Below, piece after piece: positions 11,401 to 24,191 of a stretch of 64,000 bases of DNA (position 1 is its first letter; every line of letters begins with the position of its first letter). The DNA comes from Cryptomeria japonica (lineage: Eukaryota > Streptophyta > Pinopsida > Cupressales > Cupressaceae), in the NCBI RefSeq assembly GCF_030272615.1, contig NC_081406.1, forward strand, positions 216,884,997-216,948,996, given 5' to 3'. The position numbers and the translations under genes are program-made. The notes beneath the pieces are model-generated. The model saw only the letters and a list, made by a program, of their open reading frames with translations. It searched no databases and was not told the origin of the DNA.

Positions 11401-12208
11401 AAAGTCTTTGTCATGATTTTTGTTTATTTGGTCCAGATCATCTTAGGCTAGAAAGCACATGGAATTATAATACTCTCACAAGGTAGAGGTTGTCAAGGGG
11501 TAATAGTCATTTTTCACAATAAAGGGCATAGAATCATTAGCCAAATTTTGGAGGTCCCAATAGTAGGTATATCCTAGTTTTTGTTGCAGGTGTTGTTAAT
11601 GAGTTTATGAAAAATTAATTTGAACTCCCATAATATGGTAAGGATGAATTGTTGAATGTCTAATTAATTTCTATTATTAGTACATGTACGTAATGCAATT
11701 TTGTAATTTTTGTGTGTATTCAATTAAATCTAACTTACTTAACTTGACTCATTTGTTATTGCACAAGTCTCCTAAAATAATATATATATCTGGAAATTGA
11801 TTGTCTTTATGAGAATTGCAATTGATTACCAATGAATTGGATCAATTTTAATGTTATTTCTTGGATACATCGAATGTTTTAACAATGTGTGTGAATTTTA
11901 AACATTGAGTTCTACTAAAAATGTGGATCAATTTTTTTAACATTAAATTTCTAAGATAAAATTTAAAGTTTCCATCAATTTGGTACATTTTTTTGAATTT
12001 TATAATATACAATTTGTTTCTTCATTTGTAATGTTAATATGTGTATATTATTTAAGTTCCTAAATAGCAACATAAATAAAATTTGTTATGCATGCACTTA
12101 TTGAATAAATGCTTATATAAGTTCCTAAATTGGTACTCATTGTTAGAAATCAATAAAGCATGTAATAAAGCATATTATATAGTCAATATAAAGTCCATAC
12201 ATGTACAA
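8491..12208. other. AT-rich sequence without recognised genes
   Basis: Both strands were scanned. There are only short open frames (for example near 9968-10180, 10243-10449 and 10646-10831) with no family resemblance or coding character. The stretch 8600-8890 is dominated by TTAATTAA-like repeats. No element boundaries were found. Confidence 0.6.
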
Positions 12209-14093
12209 CAAAGTGTTGAATGAATATTAGGACTAAGAGGGGAGGGGGTAAATCAAGTTGGATCTCTAACACAACTTTATTTTTGATCTATTAAACTTCA
12301 AATCACAACTAACATATTACTTTAATGAAATAATGAAAGCACAAACACAACTAACTCATGAACACCATATTTAAATGAAAAAAATAGTGAGAATCAAACT
12401 CACAATATATATATGAATTATTAAAAATAAATAGGTGATAAGGTAGGGAACTCATTCCTCCAGATTTAATAACTAAGGTACACAACCAAGGGAGACCTAC
12501 AAATGACTTGCACGATTGAAACTCACTACTTTAGGGAAAGATACAAAGAGATACTAAGAGAGACATATTCTCTTTTGATAGGAATAGGTGAACTAAAAAA
12601 AAATAGGATTTCTTGATCATGAAATAGACTTTGAATTTGTGTCAAGTGTCCAATATCATGGCAAATATATGTGATTCCAAACTCTATTAGCAAACACTAT
12701 CAAGGATATTCTAAGGAAACTCTCGCATACCTTTTCAATCAAATATATTTGAATATCTTTCACAACCAATAAGTTAGCCCAAACTAGAGTACTTAAATTA
12801 CATAAAATAGGTCATCTAGACCAATAATATCCAATGTGGTTCACTCCAAGAGAAAGAGGGGTACCAAAAACAACACCATCCATCCTTATAAGTCTATTCC
12901 AATGAACTGCATACCCTAACACATCTTCCAAAGATCGGTCCAAATGAAATGTATAGATAAACAATAAAACTCAACAATCAGTTGGCCTAAAAAAATCTTC
13001 CAATGCAAATTACCTAATGTGGATCTTCACACACCATGGTGAGACCCAAAACAATATTCCAACTTAACCTCCAATGTATATCTGAATAAAAATCCATGAT
13101 CTACATAAGATAGTTCATCTAAGCATACTGAGACCCAACACAACTGACTATACCAAGCACAAATAAACATAACTCGCATGCACAACAAAAAAAACACTAG
13201 ATATTAGAACTTGGACACTATAAGAACCATTTAGCATGTCCTCCAAACTACAATACTTAAATTCACATACTCGAAAGCTTCCAAGTAGATTCTAGACCAA
13301 TCTAATAAACACTCTGATTGTTAGAGAATAGAAACAACTAGTCCCATCATCTAAGTAACCAAAGGACCTACAAAAATGATAGTACACCATTCATATAACA
13401 TTAACATTATATCCAAGTCTTCACACCACACTCTTCAAAATTTGAATAAAAGTCTTTCACTACGACATTAAATACACTTTACTACATATTAAAACTTCTA
13501 CTACACTAATCTTTTGAAAAATTCCTCATGTAAGCATAACATCTCCACTAGACAATGACAACATCTTAACACTTTATACCAGGTCAAATATACCATTGAA
13601 CATTTGTATCAACTTTATATGACATACTACAATTCATCAATGATAGCACAACCTTAACTAAGATATCAACCAAACTCAACAATAGCACCAAGAAACACAT
13701 ATTGATATCATTCATCTCTGATCATCTTCCCTAACAAACTTTAATTGAGGCACCAATGAAACTCAACAAAAACATAAACATCATACATCTCTGACCATCT
13801 TCCATAACAAACTTCAACTAAGGCATCGATCAAACTCAATAAAAACACCAATTTATAACACTCTTAATCAATAGTACAAAATAAAGAAAACTACATATAA
13901 TTGCATGACAACATAATAACAACTCACCTACCACCATAATAGAAAATCACCTATCACCAATCCTAACCACCAATAGTTTTAACAAAACAAGACTATATTC
14001 AGACTAGACCTTATCAAAGACCAACTAGACCACATCCAGACCACCAAATTTTTTTACATCAATGAAAACATAAGTCGGATTTCCAACACAAAG
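12209..14093 (-). mobile_element. soloLTR-G
   Basis: An 1875-bp segment (12214-14088) begins TGTTGAATG and ends TTCCAACA, and is flanked by the exact direct repeat CAAAG (12209-12213 and 14089-14093). Near its left end it carries an eroded form of the shared block, AAGAGGGGAGGGGGTAAATC. No polypurine tract, primer site or coding region is seen inside, so it is best read as a solo LTR left by LTR-LTR recombination. It is longer and more A-rich than its relatives here, which may reflect age or internal insertions. Confidence 0.65.
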
Positions 14094-16790
14094 TACTAGA
14101 AAACATGTAAAAATGTCCATCAAATACTAAAGAATACATAACAAAGTCCATGAAAATATTGTTCAACATATGTACAAAGAGATCTAGTCCATGAAACAAG
14201 TGTACTGAAATAAGTTTGTGAAACATGTATATAAAAATCTATATAGTCCATAAAATCAAGAGAACTCCCTAAAATCAAGACTCATCTTCAATCCATGTTG
14301 ACCAGGATGAAAAAAGTCACTCTATAGGAGAAAAATGAACTTAAATTCAAATCTTTAAAATTATTTAAAATGAATTATTTTAATTCACCTTAATTCAAAT
14401 AAAATAAAATCTAAATTAAATACCATGAGTTTGGTCATGTCTCCTCACTTGTCCAGGTGATCTACATCTCTAGGTGCTATGAGTCCCATCTCTCTTGTCT
14501 CATGCTATAGAATAAAATGAAATTAGATATATTTTAAGTTATTTAATTTTTGCTTTAATTTATAAAATCATATATAAATTATTTTACGTAATCATATCCT
14601 CTTGGTACATCCAAGTGCTCTACATCTCTAGGTCTAGGCGCTATATCCAAGGTCACACCTATCTCAACCTATAGCTCAAAAAATTATTTAAATACATGTA
14701 TGAACAATACAATTCAAGTAAAATATTTAATTAATTTTAAATGTAATCTAAATTAAAAAATACCATTGCTTCTTGCTCATCTCGAGATATAGTATAAGTG
14801 AAAATAACAAGAACAAAAGTGTTATTAACATTGTCTTACAAGGTCAAATAAAGAACATGTCAAGGTCTACAAATTGATATTGATTGATTTGAAAGATATA
14901 TAAATTAAATTCATATGTATTAAAATAAAATTGTTCAACTAAAATATAGTCAATGACTCTTGCAATTGACCAAGATCATATGGGTGTGCAAAACCCATTC
15001 TCATAGTGGTCTCAACCTAGATAGTTCACATACATATTTAAAAAATTAAGCAATTCAATTTTTGATTGAAATTTATACATAAATTTATATATAACTTTAA
15101 TTATAAATACAAAATTTTTTAGCATACATTGACTACCTCATTTGTAACATCTGATATTGGAGGAGTTTCCACTACAACCTCAAGTGGATAATCATACGTG
15201 GAAGTTAGTGTCATTCTTTATACATGTACCCATATTAATATATTTATAAATTTGTTGCATTATGAACAATGCTAGGACTTGAAATTAATCAAAGTAAAAA
15301 TTCAATCAAATTATACTTGGAATGGTGTGATGTGTTGCACAAGGGTCGATAGAAGACAAAATCAATCAAAAGAAGAAGTCGATGTGCCCATAGCCATAGT
15401 CTAGACACAAAACATGCAGTTATTAAATAGTTTATAATATATAACTTATGTCTATTATAAATTAAAAAAACAAATGCTTAATTTAAATGCATTATTTTAT
15501 AAATTCAACATGTATGTAAGTTATATATATGTACATGTCTATGATGATCCATCAAATGATTGTCAACACATAGAAAATATACATATGAACCAATATCATG
15601 ATCTGATGCTTCATGTGTAGCTAAAGTGGATGGACCATGTGCACCTAAAGTGGATGCGCAGTCATCAATGCCATAGAATAATAAATTACAACTTGTGCGA
15701 ACAAACATGGAGTGGACCTACTACCACCATCTCCTCTTGATGCTCCTCCATGATCACAACTAGCTACCATATAAATAGTTTGTTCAGTAAGATTAGCATA
15801 GAGTGCACTCAATTGTCCTAATGTTGATATCACCAAATGCTAATGAATAGGAATAGGAATAGCAATAGAGGGAGGATCTATAATAGGATGAGGAGGGATA
15901 GGTCAATTGGGGTAAACCTGTGCCCCCAACCTCTATGATGGCATGCCACCACCACTAAATTTTCATGCAATTTTCCAAAAAAATTATAGGGGGACCTCTA
16001 AATTAGCGTGTGTTGGCTAGTCAAAGACCACCCACCACTACTCCCAAAAATGAGCCACTATTGCATGAAGATAAAAACCACCTCATGAAGTTACATGATT
16101 TATTTGGAGGAATTGGTAAGTTAGTGGTGGGATTAATGAAATACAGATATAGGTGAGATTTGTCTATTTTTAGGTTTAGGATTTTCTTATAGGAGAGGCC
16201 ATCTAAATGAAATTGTTGTCTCTCTTCTCTCCAAAAAATATATGAATCTCGGTTAACATAAATGGACCCAACTATATTGACAATGTTTTACACTAGATGG
16301 GGGGACATGTGCAATTCATTTAGGATGTTATTTTATTTTTTGTTGAATAGATGATACATTATCATTGATTCAGGATCAATATGAAGCATCATCAAATATA
16401 TGGGGTGAAGGGGTGGAAGGGGGGGTTTAAGAAACTCTTCTATGTCAAACTCATCTATGATATCTATGGCCAGGCTCTACATATATATGAACAATATACA
16501 CAAAAAAGAATACAAAAGTAACTTTAAAGAATGTATATATTTAAATTATTTAAACATAATTAAAGCTGCACATATTAAATAATATGTACATACATATATA
16601 TTAATAAATTACAATCTAACTTTAAATGAAACTATGTATGTATCATTCAACTTTCAAAATTTAAAAGATGTCTTATTACAACTTTAAAATACATGTCCAT
16701 ACTGAAAAAAAAAATCCATTCTTGATTTTTAAGTGAATAATAATTGAGAATGATCAAACTTAAATATATATCTTTAGTATTCATACATGT
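14094..16790. other. AT-rich sequence, mostly unassigned
   Basis: No recognised gene except a weak reading frame at 15505-15960, listed separately. Short blocks separated by A/T-rich sequence might be decayed exons, but I could not link them to a family. Confidence 0.5.
15505..15960 (-). pseudogene. Weak protein-like frame of unknown identity
   Basis: On the minus strand a Pro/Ile-rich stretch (IPPHPIIDPPSIAIPIPI, around 15850-15905) leads into VISTLGQLSALYANLTEQ, then a Gly/Ser/Asp-rich stretch, and after one frameshift into STLGAHGPSTLATHEASD (about 15600-15660). The composition is unlike the surrounding AT-rich DNA, and stop codons fall where Gln could have been. It might be the end of a DNA-transposon or host-derived protein. 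I do not recognise the family. Confidence 0.3.
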
Positions 16791-17731
16791 TTTAAGGGGT
16801 CATGTAATTGAGAATGTCTTAAGGGGTCCTATTTCAACTAGAGGTCCTAATACTTCATGTTGATAGTATACATTGAAAATACATGTTAAGTATAAAAGAG
16901 CTTAAAAGCATCAAATGACCAAATTTATACATGAGTACATGATGTCAAGTATATGGAAGCTTTCAAGAGACCTCCTAATTGGTGATCTAATTGTTAATTA
17001 TACCAAACTTATAATAGGATGGCTTAAGGGGAGTTCAATGTGATTAGATATAAATAAAAACTTAAGGGGTCATGTGATTGAGGGTGTCTTAAGGGGTCCT
17101 ATTTTAGCTTAAAGAGGTCCTAATATATTGAATTTCAAGTACATACATTGAAAGTGCATGTTAAAAATATGAAAGAGCTTAAGTGTCATAATCAAACTTA
17201 TACACGAGTACATATATGTCAAGTATGAAAGCTTAAGAGACCTCCTAATTGGTGATCTAACTGTTAAAAGTATGTCAACTAGATGATATGATGGAAAGTA
17301 AGGGGAATTCAAAATGATTAGATATAAATGAAGCCTTAAATAAGAGGTCATGTGATTCATAATATAGATTAAGGGGTTATGATCAAACTTATATATGTCT
17401 AAAAATTAAAATTACATCTCAAGTATGAAAAGTTAAGCCTAAAATATGTTAAGGGCTGTCCTAGAATAGGAAGGCTCAAGGGGTCAAGATCTAGTTCATG
17501 TGTCCTAAGAGGGTCATTATAAGATGTCTCAAGAGGAGTTCAATGTGATTAGATAAATGAAAAATTATTGGGTCATGTGATCTTGAGAATTCACATCTTA
17601 AGGAGTCCTAGTTAAGCTAGAGGTCCTAATATAAAAAGTTAAGATTACACATTGAAAGAGATTAAGGGGTTATGATTGAAGTTATACATATTATTGTTAA
17701 GTACATGTCAAGTATGAAAGTTTAAGCCTAG
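16791..17731. repeat. Degenerate tandem repeat, unit about 270 bp
   Basis: Units start with a variant of CTTAAGGGGTCATGTGATTG at about 16791, 17061, 17334 and 17561, giving spacings near 270, 273 and 227. Each repeats the same order of landmarks: GTCCTA, then CATTGAAA..ACATG, then TCAAGTATGAAAG, then GAGACCTCCTAATTGGTGA, then GTTCAATGTGATTAGATA. Ty3-A interrupts the last unit. Sequence after Ty3-A (from 43439) resumes GTCATGATGAAGAATGTC, resembling the unit start. Non-coding. Confidence 0.75.
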
Positions 17732-17736
17732 GTTAT

Positions 17737-19371
17737 TGGTGCAGGAGCACCTACCTATGCAGGCATGAACTAGGAACAAGATGATTTTCTATTAGCTAGA
17801 AGAAATTTAATAAGACCCTATGGGTCCTTTTTTGTAATTCCATGTCCTAGGAGTGTGACAAGTTTGTCCATGTTTGGGTCAAATTGTCATCTAGAGTCTA
17901 GTAGAGCAAATTGAGTCAATAAGGGTCACAATGGTCTAAATTGGGGGATCAAGTGACCACTAGTCTATTTGAGTTGTTTTTTATGTTTTAGAATCAAATG
18001 TAATCATTTTGGGAGACTATGATAGTCTAGAGTCTAAGTTGGTTGAATTATGCAAAAGTTATCATATTGTCAATTTGTTGTCATGACAATTTTGCACTTT
18101 TTGTAAGTCGTGATTCTCCAAGGATCAGTTAGTTTGAAAAAAAATTGGAGGAGGTTGTGGTCATTTGGGAAACACCTTTAAAGGCTCGAAACACCAAAGA
18201 ATGTATGCTGGTGGAGTTGGTTGTTTTGGAAAGGAAATTGAAGCTTCAAAACTATTGGAAACTCATAAAACCATCTAATTTCTATTGATTGCATACTGAA
18301 GGTAGATTGGAAAGAATAATCATGGAATAGATCCTGTAAATAGTTTTTTTTACCTTTGTTTTGCATTTGGTTTGAAGTCTTGAAGTGATCACTGCCCCAC
18401 TCTACAAGTAAATCTCTATCGGGTAGCCTAAAACCCTTAAGCCCCTAGGGTTTGACTGCACTAAAGGGTTTCAGCCTATCAATCCTTAACTAAATACTTT
18501 TTTGTTATAGGAGATGATATGCCACTATATCATATGTCAGTACCAAAATCCATTAAGAGGATACAACAAGGTGAAGAGGATGGAGAACTAACCCTAGGTT
18601 TGGCATCTCTATGTGATAGACCAGTTTGATGAGTGCAGTGCATGAGAATTGAGAGGTAGAGCAATGGAAAGGGTTTGAATGTGGTAGAAGAGTACTTTGG
18701 AGGTTTACATAACATTTCATGGTTGGTGATGGTCACCCATTAAGAAAACCAAACTAGTTGGTGGAAGGTGTTCAGTTAAATAGGTCTAAAAGTCCTATTA
18801 GGTTTGTTAGTGTAGCACCGGTTGGAATATCTATAAGTTGATCAGGTACCAAAACTAAGATATTGTTTAGAACTCCATAAGGGTATCTGTAAACACAATT
18901 TGTTTTTCTAGATCCTCAGGGTGTCAAAATTTATCACCCATTTCCTTCAAATGGAGGCCTAATAGCAACCGATTCGAATTGCGGGCAAGTGAGTCAAAAT
19001 TGATGTTTTGGTGGATCTAAACCATGAAACCCTATTTCATTTTTGTATTAAGGTGTTGTGAGAACACCCCTCCAAGATTCATTGTATTTAATTGCTCAAG
19101 TGGGACATTGAAACCCAAAATCCTAGTAGTAGTCCACCCATGTATGCAAGGGTGTGTGTTGTCACATAAGAGCTTTAGAAGTGTTAGTTGTCTGTAAGTG
19201 GACATAGTGGAGCCTTGGGATTTTCCAAGGTGTTGATTGGTGTCATTGGCATTTCTTGACTTGGTTATTGTGTAAGGATATTTGGAAATAGGGATTACTG
19301 GTTGAGTCTGTGAGCCTTAGAGGTTGGCTGGTTCAAGGTCACCCTCCTTCTGATATGTTGCATCCTCATCA
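17737..19371 (+). repeat. 5' LTR of Ty3-A
   Basis: Starts TGGTGCAGGAGC and ends CTCATCA just before the primer site. It contains the uninterrupted forms of both sites used by later insertions in the 3' LTR: GGTCTAAATTGGGG near 17934 and GTAAGTGGACATAG near 19195. It serves as the empty-site reference for Copia-B and Ty3-C. Confidence 0.88.
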
Positions 19372-19374
19372 TAT

Positions 19375-19386
19375 TGGTATCAGAGC
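19375..19386 (+). promoter_or_regulatory. Primer binding site of Ty3-A
   Basis: TGGTATCAGAGC is a perfect 12-base match to the form that pairs with plant initiator-Met tRNA, three bases after the 5' LTR. Confidence 0.9.
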
Positions 19387-19425
19387 ATGATTTTAAAGAT
19401 CACTTAGGTGGTGTGGTCTTAGTGT

Positions 19426-20600
19426 ATGTCAGAGGAAGAGATTGAAATAGGGGCTGATAGAATGCCTCCTAAGAGTATGTCACAAAATGCAGTGAAGGAG
19501 TTGATTGAAGAGATGCTTGAGTCCAAGCTAGAAGAATTGAAAAAGCCTAAGGATAAGGAAAATGGAAGTGACAATGATGAAGAAGGGGATAAAGAGGATG
19601 GGGAATCCTCTAAGTGGGTAGAGGAGATACCTGTAGATCAGAGGGCATTTGTAGATGCCTCAAGGTCAGTCAATAGGGACACCATTGATGGGTTGCCTAT
19701 ATATAGTGGAAGTATGAAAGTAGAAGATGTGATAGACTGGATTGAGGCATTGACCAGTCACTTTGAGTACAAATAAATCCCTGAAGATAAGAGAGTTAAG
19801 TTGGAAAAAGCAAGGTTGAATGGGTTTTCTTTTACATGGTGGAACTATGTATAAGGAGAGAGAGTTAAGGAGGGAAAATTATGATAACCTCTTGGAAAAG
19901 GATGAAGGCTAAAGTCAAGGCACAATTCATACCCATCGACTATGAAGTGGAGATGTACAAGAAATTGTAGATACTCAGACAGAGAGACCATAATGTGAAT
20001 GCATATACAGAGGATTTTCATAAACTCGGTCGCAGATCAAACAGACAAGAAGAGGAGTAAAAAAAAGTGGCCAGGTACTTGAATGACCTAAGGATGAACA
20101 TCCAAGATGAGATCAGCATCTTGGCACCAGAGACAGTGAATGAGTGTTTTCAATTGGCCCTAAGGATGAAAGAGAAACTAAAAAGAAAAAGTGAGTAGAG
20201 TAATAGAGGTAAAGGAGGGAGAAGTTTCAGAGGAAGAGGTAGTTCTGGAGGAAGAAGTCCTAACCAAAGGTCTAGTGGTGAGTCTAGCTAAGGAGAGCAA
20301 GTTTGGGACTCAAGTAGTAGAGGAGGCTACTATGGGAGAAGACCTAATGGAAGAGATGGGACAAATGGATCAGGGAGAGGATCCAAGTTCTCTAGTATGA
20401 GATTCCATAACTACAATTAGATGGGGCACCCAACCTACAAGTGTCCAGAGAAGGCCTCAACTTCTCATGGTGGCAAGAGAAGAACCATGACTCAAGAAGA
20501 TGCAAGGAGTGTGACATCTCCTGAAGTAAATTTGACATCAAAGATGGGAGAAAACTTGATGATCAAGAGGACATTGCTAAAGGAACCAGTGAAGACCAAG
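19426..20600 (+). pseudogene. Gag of Ty3-A (broken)
   Basis: The ATG at 19426 follows the primer site by about 40 bases. An acidic, charged N-terminal part leads to a retrotransposon-gag domain with DGLPIYSGSMKVEDVIDWIE, interrupted by TAA at 19774 where Gln is expected before IPEDKRVKLEKARL. Later gag blocks are readable through further stops (for example RQRDHNVNAYTEDF near 19980 and RYLNDLRMNI near 20075). A Gly/Ser/Arg-rich region precedes a ruined zinc knuckle near 20405-20445, where MGHPTYKC survives but the two leading Cys do not. In a working element gag forms the virus-like particle; this copy cannot make a full-length protein. Confidence 0.85.
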
Positions 20601-20604
20601 CGAC

Positions 20605-23600
20605 CCCAAAGAAAGGCTTTGTTTAGAGTCAACTTCAAGATTCAAGGTAAGGTTTGTAAAGTTGTCATGTAGATTCAAGGTCTACTGATAATATTGTATC
20701 TTTGGAAGCAGTAAACAAGTTGAACTTAGAAATAATACCCCATAGTTTTCCATATAGGGTCAGTTGGTTGAAAAAGGGAAACACATACTCATGAATGAAC
20801 AAGCATGGGTAGAGTTCAGTATTGGGGGGTATAAGGATAAAATTTTGTGTGAAATCCTTCCAATGGATGCTTGCCATCTCTTGCTTGGTAGACCATGGTA
20901 GTTTGATAGAAAGGCTCATCATGATGGAGAAAAGAATGGTTACTCTTTCCAAAAGGATGGTGCGACCTTTAGGATACAGTCAGTGGTAGAAAGGGATCCA
21001 CAACACATAGGATCTAGTGTGATGATGGTAGGGGAAAAATAATTCCTTGATACACTAAAGGAAGAAGGTGGAGTAGGTTTTTCTTTGATTGTAAAGCCCA
21101 AGGAAGAAAGGAAGAAGGGTGTGAGTGAGGTAAAACCTAAGGAGGTCAAGGAATTGCTAGACCGGTACAAAGGAGTGGTTGTAGAAGATATACCTGATTC
21201 CTTGCCACCTATCAGAGATATTAGTCATCATATTGACCTCATACCCGGAGTAGTACTTTCTAACAAGGTAGCATATAAAATGATCCCACAACAGAATGAA
21301 GAGACAACTAGGAAAATTCAAGAACTCCTAGATAAAGGGTTGATAAGAAAGAGCCTTAGCCCATGTGTAGTGCCTACTATTTTAGCCTCGAAGAAGGATG
21401 GGAAATGATGGCTTTGCACTAATTCTATAGATATCTATAGGATAACCATCACATATAGGTTTCCAATTCCAAGGATAGAGGACATAATGGATTATTTAGG
21501 GGGAGCTACCTATTTCTCTAAAATTAACCTCAAGAGTGGGTACCATTAGATAAGGATAAGAGAGGGGAATGAATGGAAGACTGCATTTAAAACCAATGAA
21601 GGGTTGAATGAGTGGCTTGTGATGCCTTTTGGTCTTTCAAATGCCCCTAGTAGCTTTATGAGACTAATAAATGAAGTGTTGTAGGAGTTTATAGGGAAAT
21701 TTGTGGTAGTCTACCTTGATGACATGTATTGGTGTTTAGTAAGAGTAAGGAGGAGAACTTGAAGGTAGTCTTGAAGTGGATACAAGAGTGTAAGTTGATG
21801 ATAAATTTAGAAAAGTGTGAATTCATGAAGCAAGAGTTGGTGTAATTAGGCTTTTTCATCTCTAAGGGTGAATTGAAGATGGATTCTTCCAAGGTAGAGG
21901 CTATTCTGAACTGGCCTACACCTCAGACAGTAGGAGAGGTAATAATTTTTCATGGTTTGGCAACATTTTATAGGAAATTCCTTAGGAATTACAGTGATAT
22001 TTGTGCACCTATGTTAGAAATTATCAAGGGTGGTGGTAAGGTGAAGTTTGTGTGGACCAAAGAAGTAGATAAGATTTTTGAGTGTTTAAAACAGAAAGTT
22101 GCCAAGTACCTAGTCCTAGTATCCGTATTTCAGTAAGGTCTTCACCATTGAATGTGATGCAAGTGGTTTGTCTATAGGAGAAATATTGAGACAAGAGGGG
22201 AGACCGGTAGCCTTTTTTAGTGAAAAACTAAATGAATCAAAGATAAAGTATTCCTCATCTGATTTAGAGTTGTATGTTATGGTACAGGCTCTGAAAAAGT
22301 GGAGGCATTACTTGCTTCCTAAGGAGTTTATTGTGTATATTGACAATCATGCTCTTAGTTTTTTGAATGGATAGGAGAAGCTCAATCATAGGCATATGAA
22401 ATGGGTTGAAAGTCTCCAACCATACACCTTCATCATGAAGCACAAGAAAGGAGTAGCCAATAAGGTTGCAGATGCTCTAAGTAGGAGGGTGTTGACAATG
22501 CAAGAAGTACAGTTGCAGAGTATGGGTGTTGAAGCACTCAAAGGATTGTATGAAGGGGACCAAGATTTCAAGGAAATATATAAGGTATGCTATGAGTTTG
22601 AAAATTATTTTCATGGAGAGTTTTCTAACTATACCTTGCATGATGGTCTTTTGTTCAAAGGGTGTCAGTTGTGTATCCCTAGATGTTCAATGAGGGATAA
22701 TGTAGTAAAGGAGAAACATAGTGGTGGTTTACAAGGTCACTTTGGGATAAATAAGACTCTGGACCTAGTTAGGATATTCTACTTTTGGCCAAAGATGCAG
22801 ACTAATATCAGAAAGTTTGTGGAGAGTTGTACTGTGTCTTAGAGAGCAAAGGGGGTCTCAACCAATGTAGGGTTGTACCAACCTTTTCCTATACCAAGTA
22901 GACCATGGGAAAGTTTGAGTATGGATTTTATGATGGGATTACCTAAGATAAAGACAAGTCATGATAGTGTGTTTGTTGTGGTAGACAAGTTCAGTAAGAT
23001 GGCTCACTTTATTCCTTGTAAAACCACAAATGATGCTAGCTATATTCCAGGATTGTTTTTTAGAGAGATTGTTAGAATCCATGGGTTTCCTTTGAGTATT
23101 GTATCTGACCAGGACAAAAAGTTTGTAGGGAATTTTTGGAGAACCTTGTGGAAATGGTTGGGTACAAATTTGTCTTTTAGCTCATCCTATCACCCTCAGA
23201 CTGATGGCCAAAATGAAGTTGTGAATAGGTCATTGGGAAATCTTCTTAGAGTAGTTACCTCAGGTGGAGTATGCCTATAATGATTCAACAAATAGGAGTA
23301 CAAGTCTAAGTCCTTTTGAGATTGTGTATGGTAGTCATCCAAGAGGATTTTTTGAATTGAGAGATGTCCAGGGGTTTGACAATAGGAGTGGACATGCTAA
23401 TGAATTTGCAGAGGCTATGAAAGGGGTGCACCAACAAGTCAAAGATACCTTACAATAGATCAATCAAAAGGTTAAAGAAAGGGTGGATTAGAGAAGGATA
23501 GATGTGCAGTATCAAATGGGTGACATGGTCATGGTTAATCTTAGCAAGGACAGGTTGCCCAAGGGAAGCCATAGAAAGTTGATGATGAGAAGGATTGGAC

Positions 23601-23942
23601 CTTGTAAATTTTTTGGATAAATATGGTCCTAATGCTCACAAAATTGAACTCCCTGATGATATTGCTATTTCACCTATATTTAATGTTTCTGATCTAACAT
23701 TGTATAGGAGTCCCACTGTAGGAAAATGTGCAGGTGAATCTATTCATGAAATTGAAGAATGGATAAAGCACTTACCACCTAAGGAACTACCTAATATGGA
23801 GTGCATTTTGGATAGCAGGGAGGCCAAGAAAACAAGGCACGAGACCTATTTTGAACACTTGGTTAAATGGCAAGGCCTTCTTGGCTCAGAAGCTACTTGG
23901 ATGCTGGAAGAAGATATCAAAAAGCAAGGTGGTGATTTGTAG
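20605..23942 (+). pseudogene. Pol of Ty3-A: protease, RT, RNase H, integrase, chromodomain
   Basis: Domains follow in order across several frames. The protease (about 20640-20760) has lost its active-site reading through small indels but retains a STDNIVSLEAVNKLNL block. The RT (about 21085-21800) includes KGLIRKSLSPCVVP and the catalytic YLDD at 21712-21723. RNase H (about 22140-22480) has KKWRHYLLPKEFIVYIDN and NKVADALSRR. Integrase (about 22690-23460) keeps the two His of the zinc region; the Cys pair reads CTVS. It keeps DFMMGLP, SDQDKKF and YHPQTDGQNE with the D, D and E residues. A C-terminal chromodomain (about 23800-23940) includes YFEHLVKWQGLLGSEATW. The chromodomain marks it as a chromovirus, whose integrase tail in known relatives recognises chromatin marks. 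Many stops are single transitions from Gln or Trp codons. Confidence 0.9.
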
Positions 23943-23987
23943 CAGTAGGTCTCTAACAGGACTTGAGAGAAATTTCACTCAGGAGTA

Positions 23988-24191
23988 TGGTGCAGGAGAA
24001 CCTACCTATGAAGGCATGAACCAGGAACAAGATGATTTTCTATTCGCTAGAAGAAATGTAATAAGACCCTATGGGTCCTTTTTTGTAATTCTATGTCTTA
24101 GGAGTGTGACAAGTTTGTCCATGTTTGGGTCTAATTATCATCTAGGGTTTGCTAGAGCAAATTGAGTCAATAAGGGTCACAATGGTCTAAA
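23988..24191 (+). repeat. 3' LTR of Ty3-A, segment 1
   Basis: Begins TGGTGCAGGAGAACC, matching the 5' LTR start at 17737, and runs to the Copia-B insertion, ending with the target bases CTAAA. The sequence just before it has no strong polypurine tract. Confidence 0.85.

Noticed and set aside
16791..17731. CRISPR-like or regularly interspaced array
   Set aside because: Units are about 270 bp, degenerate and contiguous, with no short identical repeats or unique spacers, and the DNA is plant nuclear.
18178..18736. Short minus-strand open frames in the Ty3-A LTR, one repeated at 30432-30623
   Set aside because: They lie in LTR sequence and recur only because the LTR is present twice.
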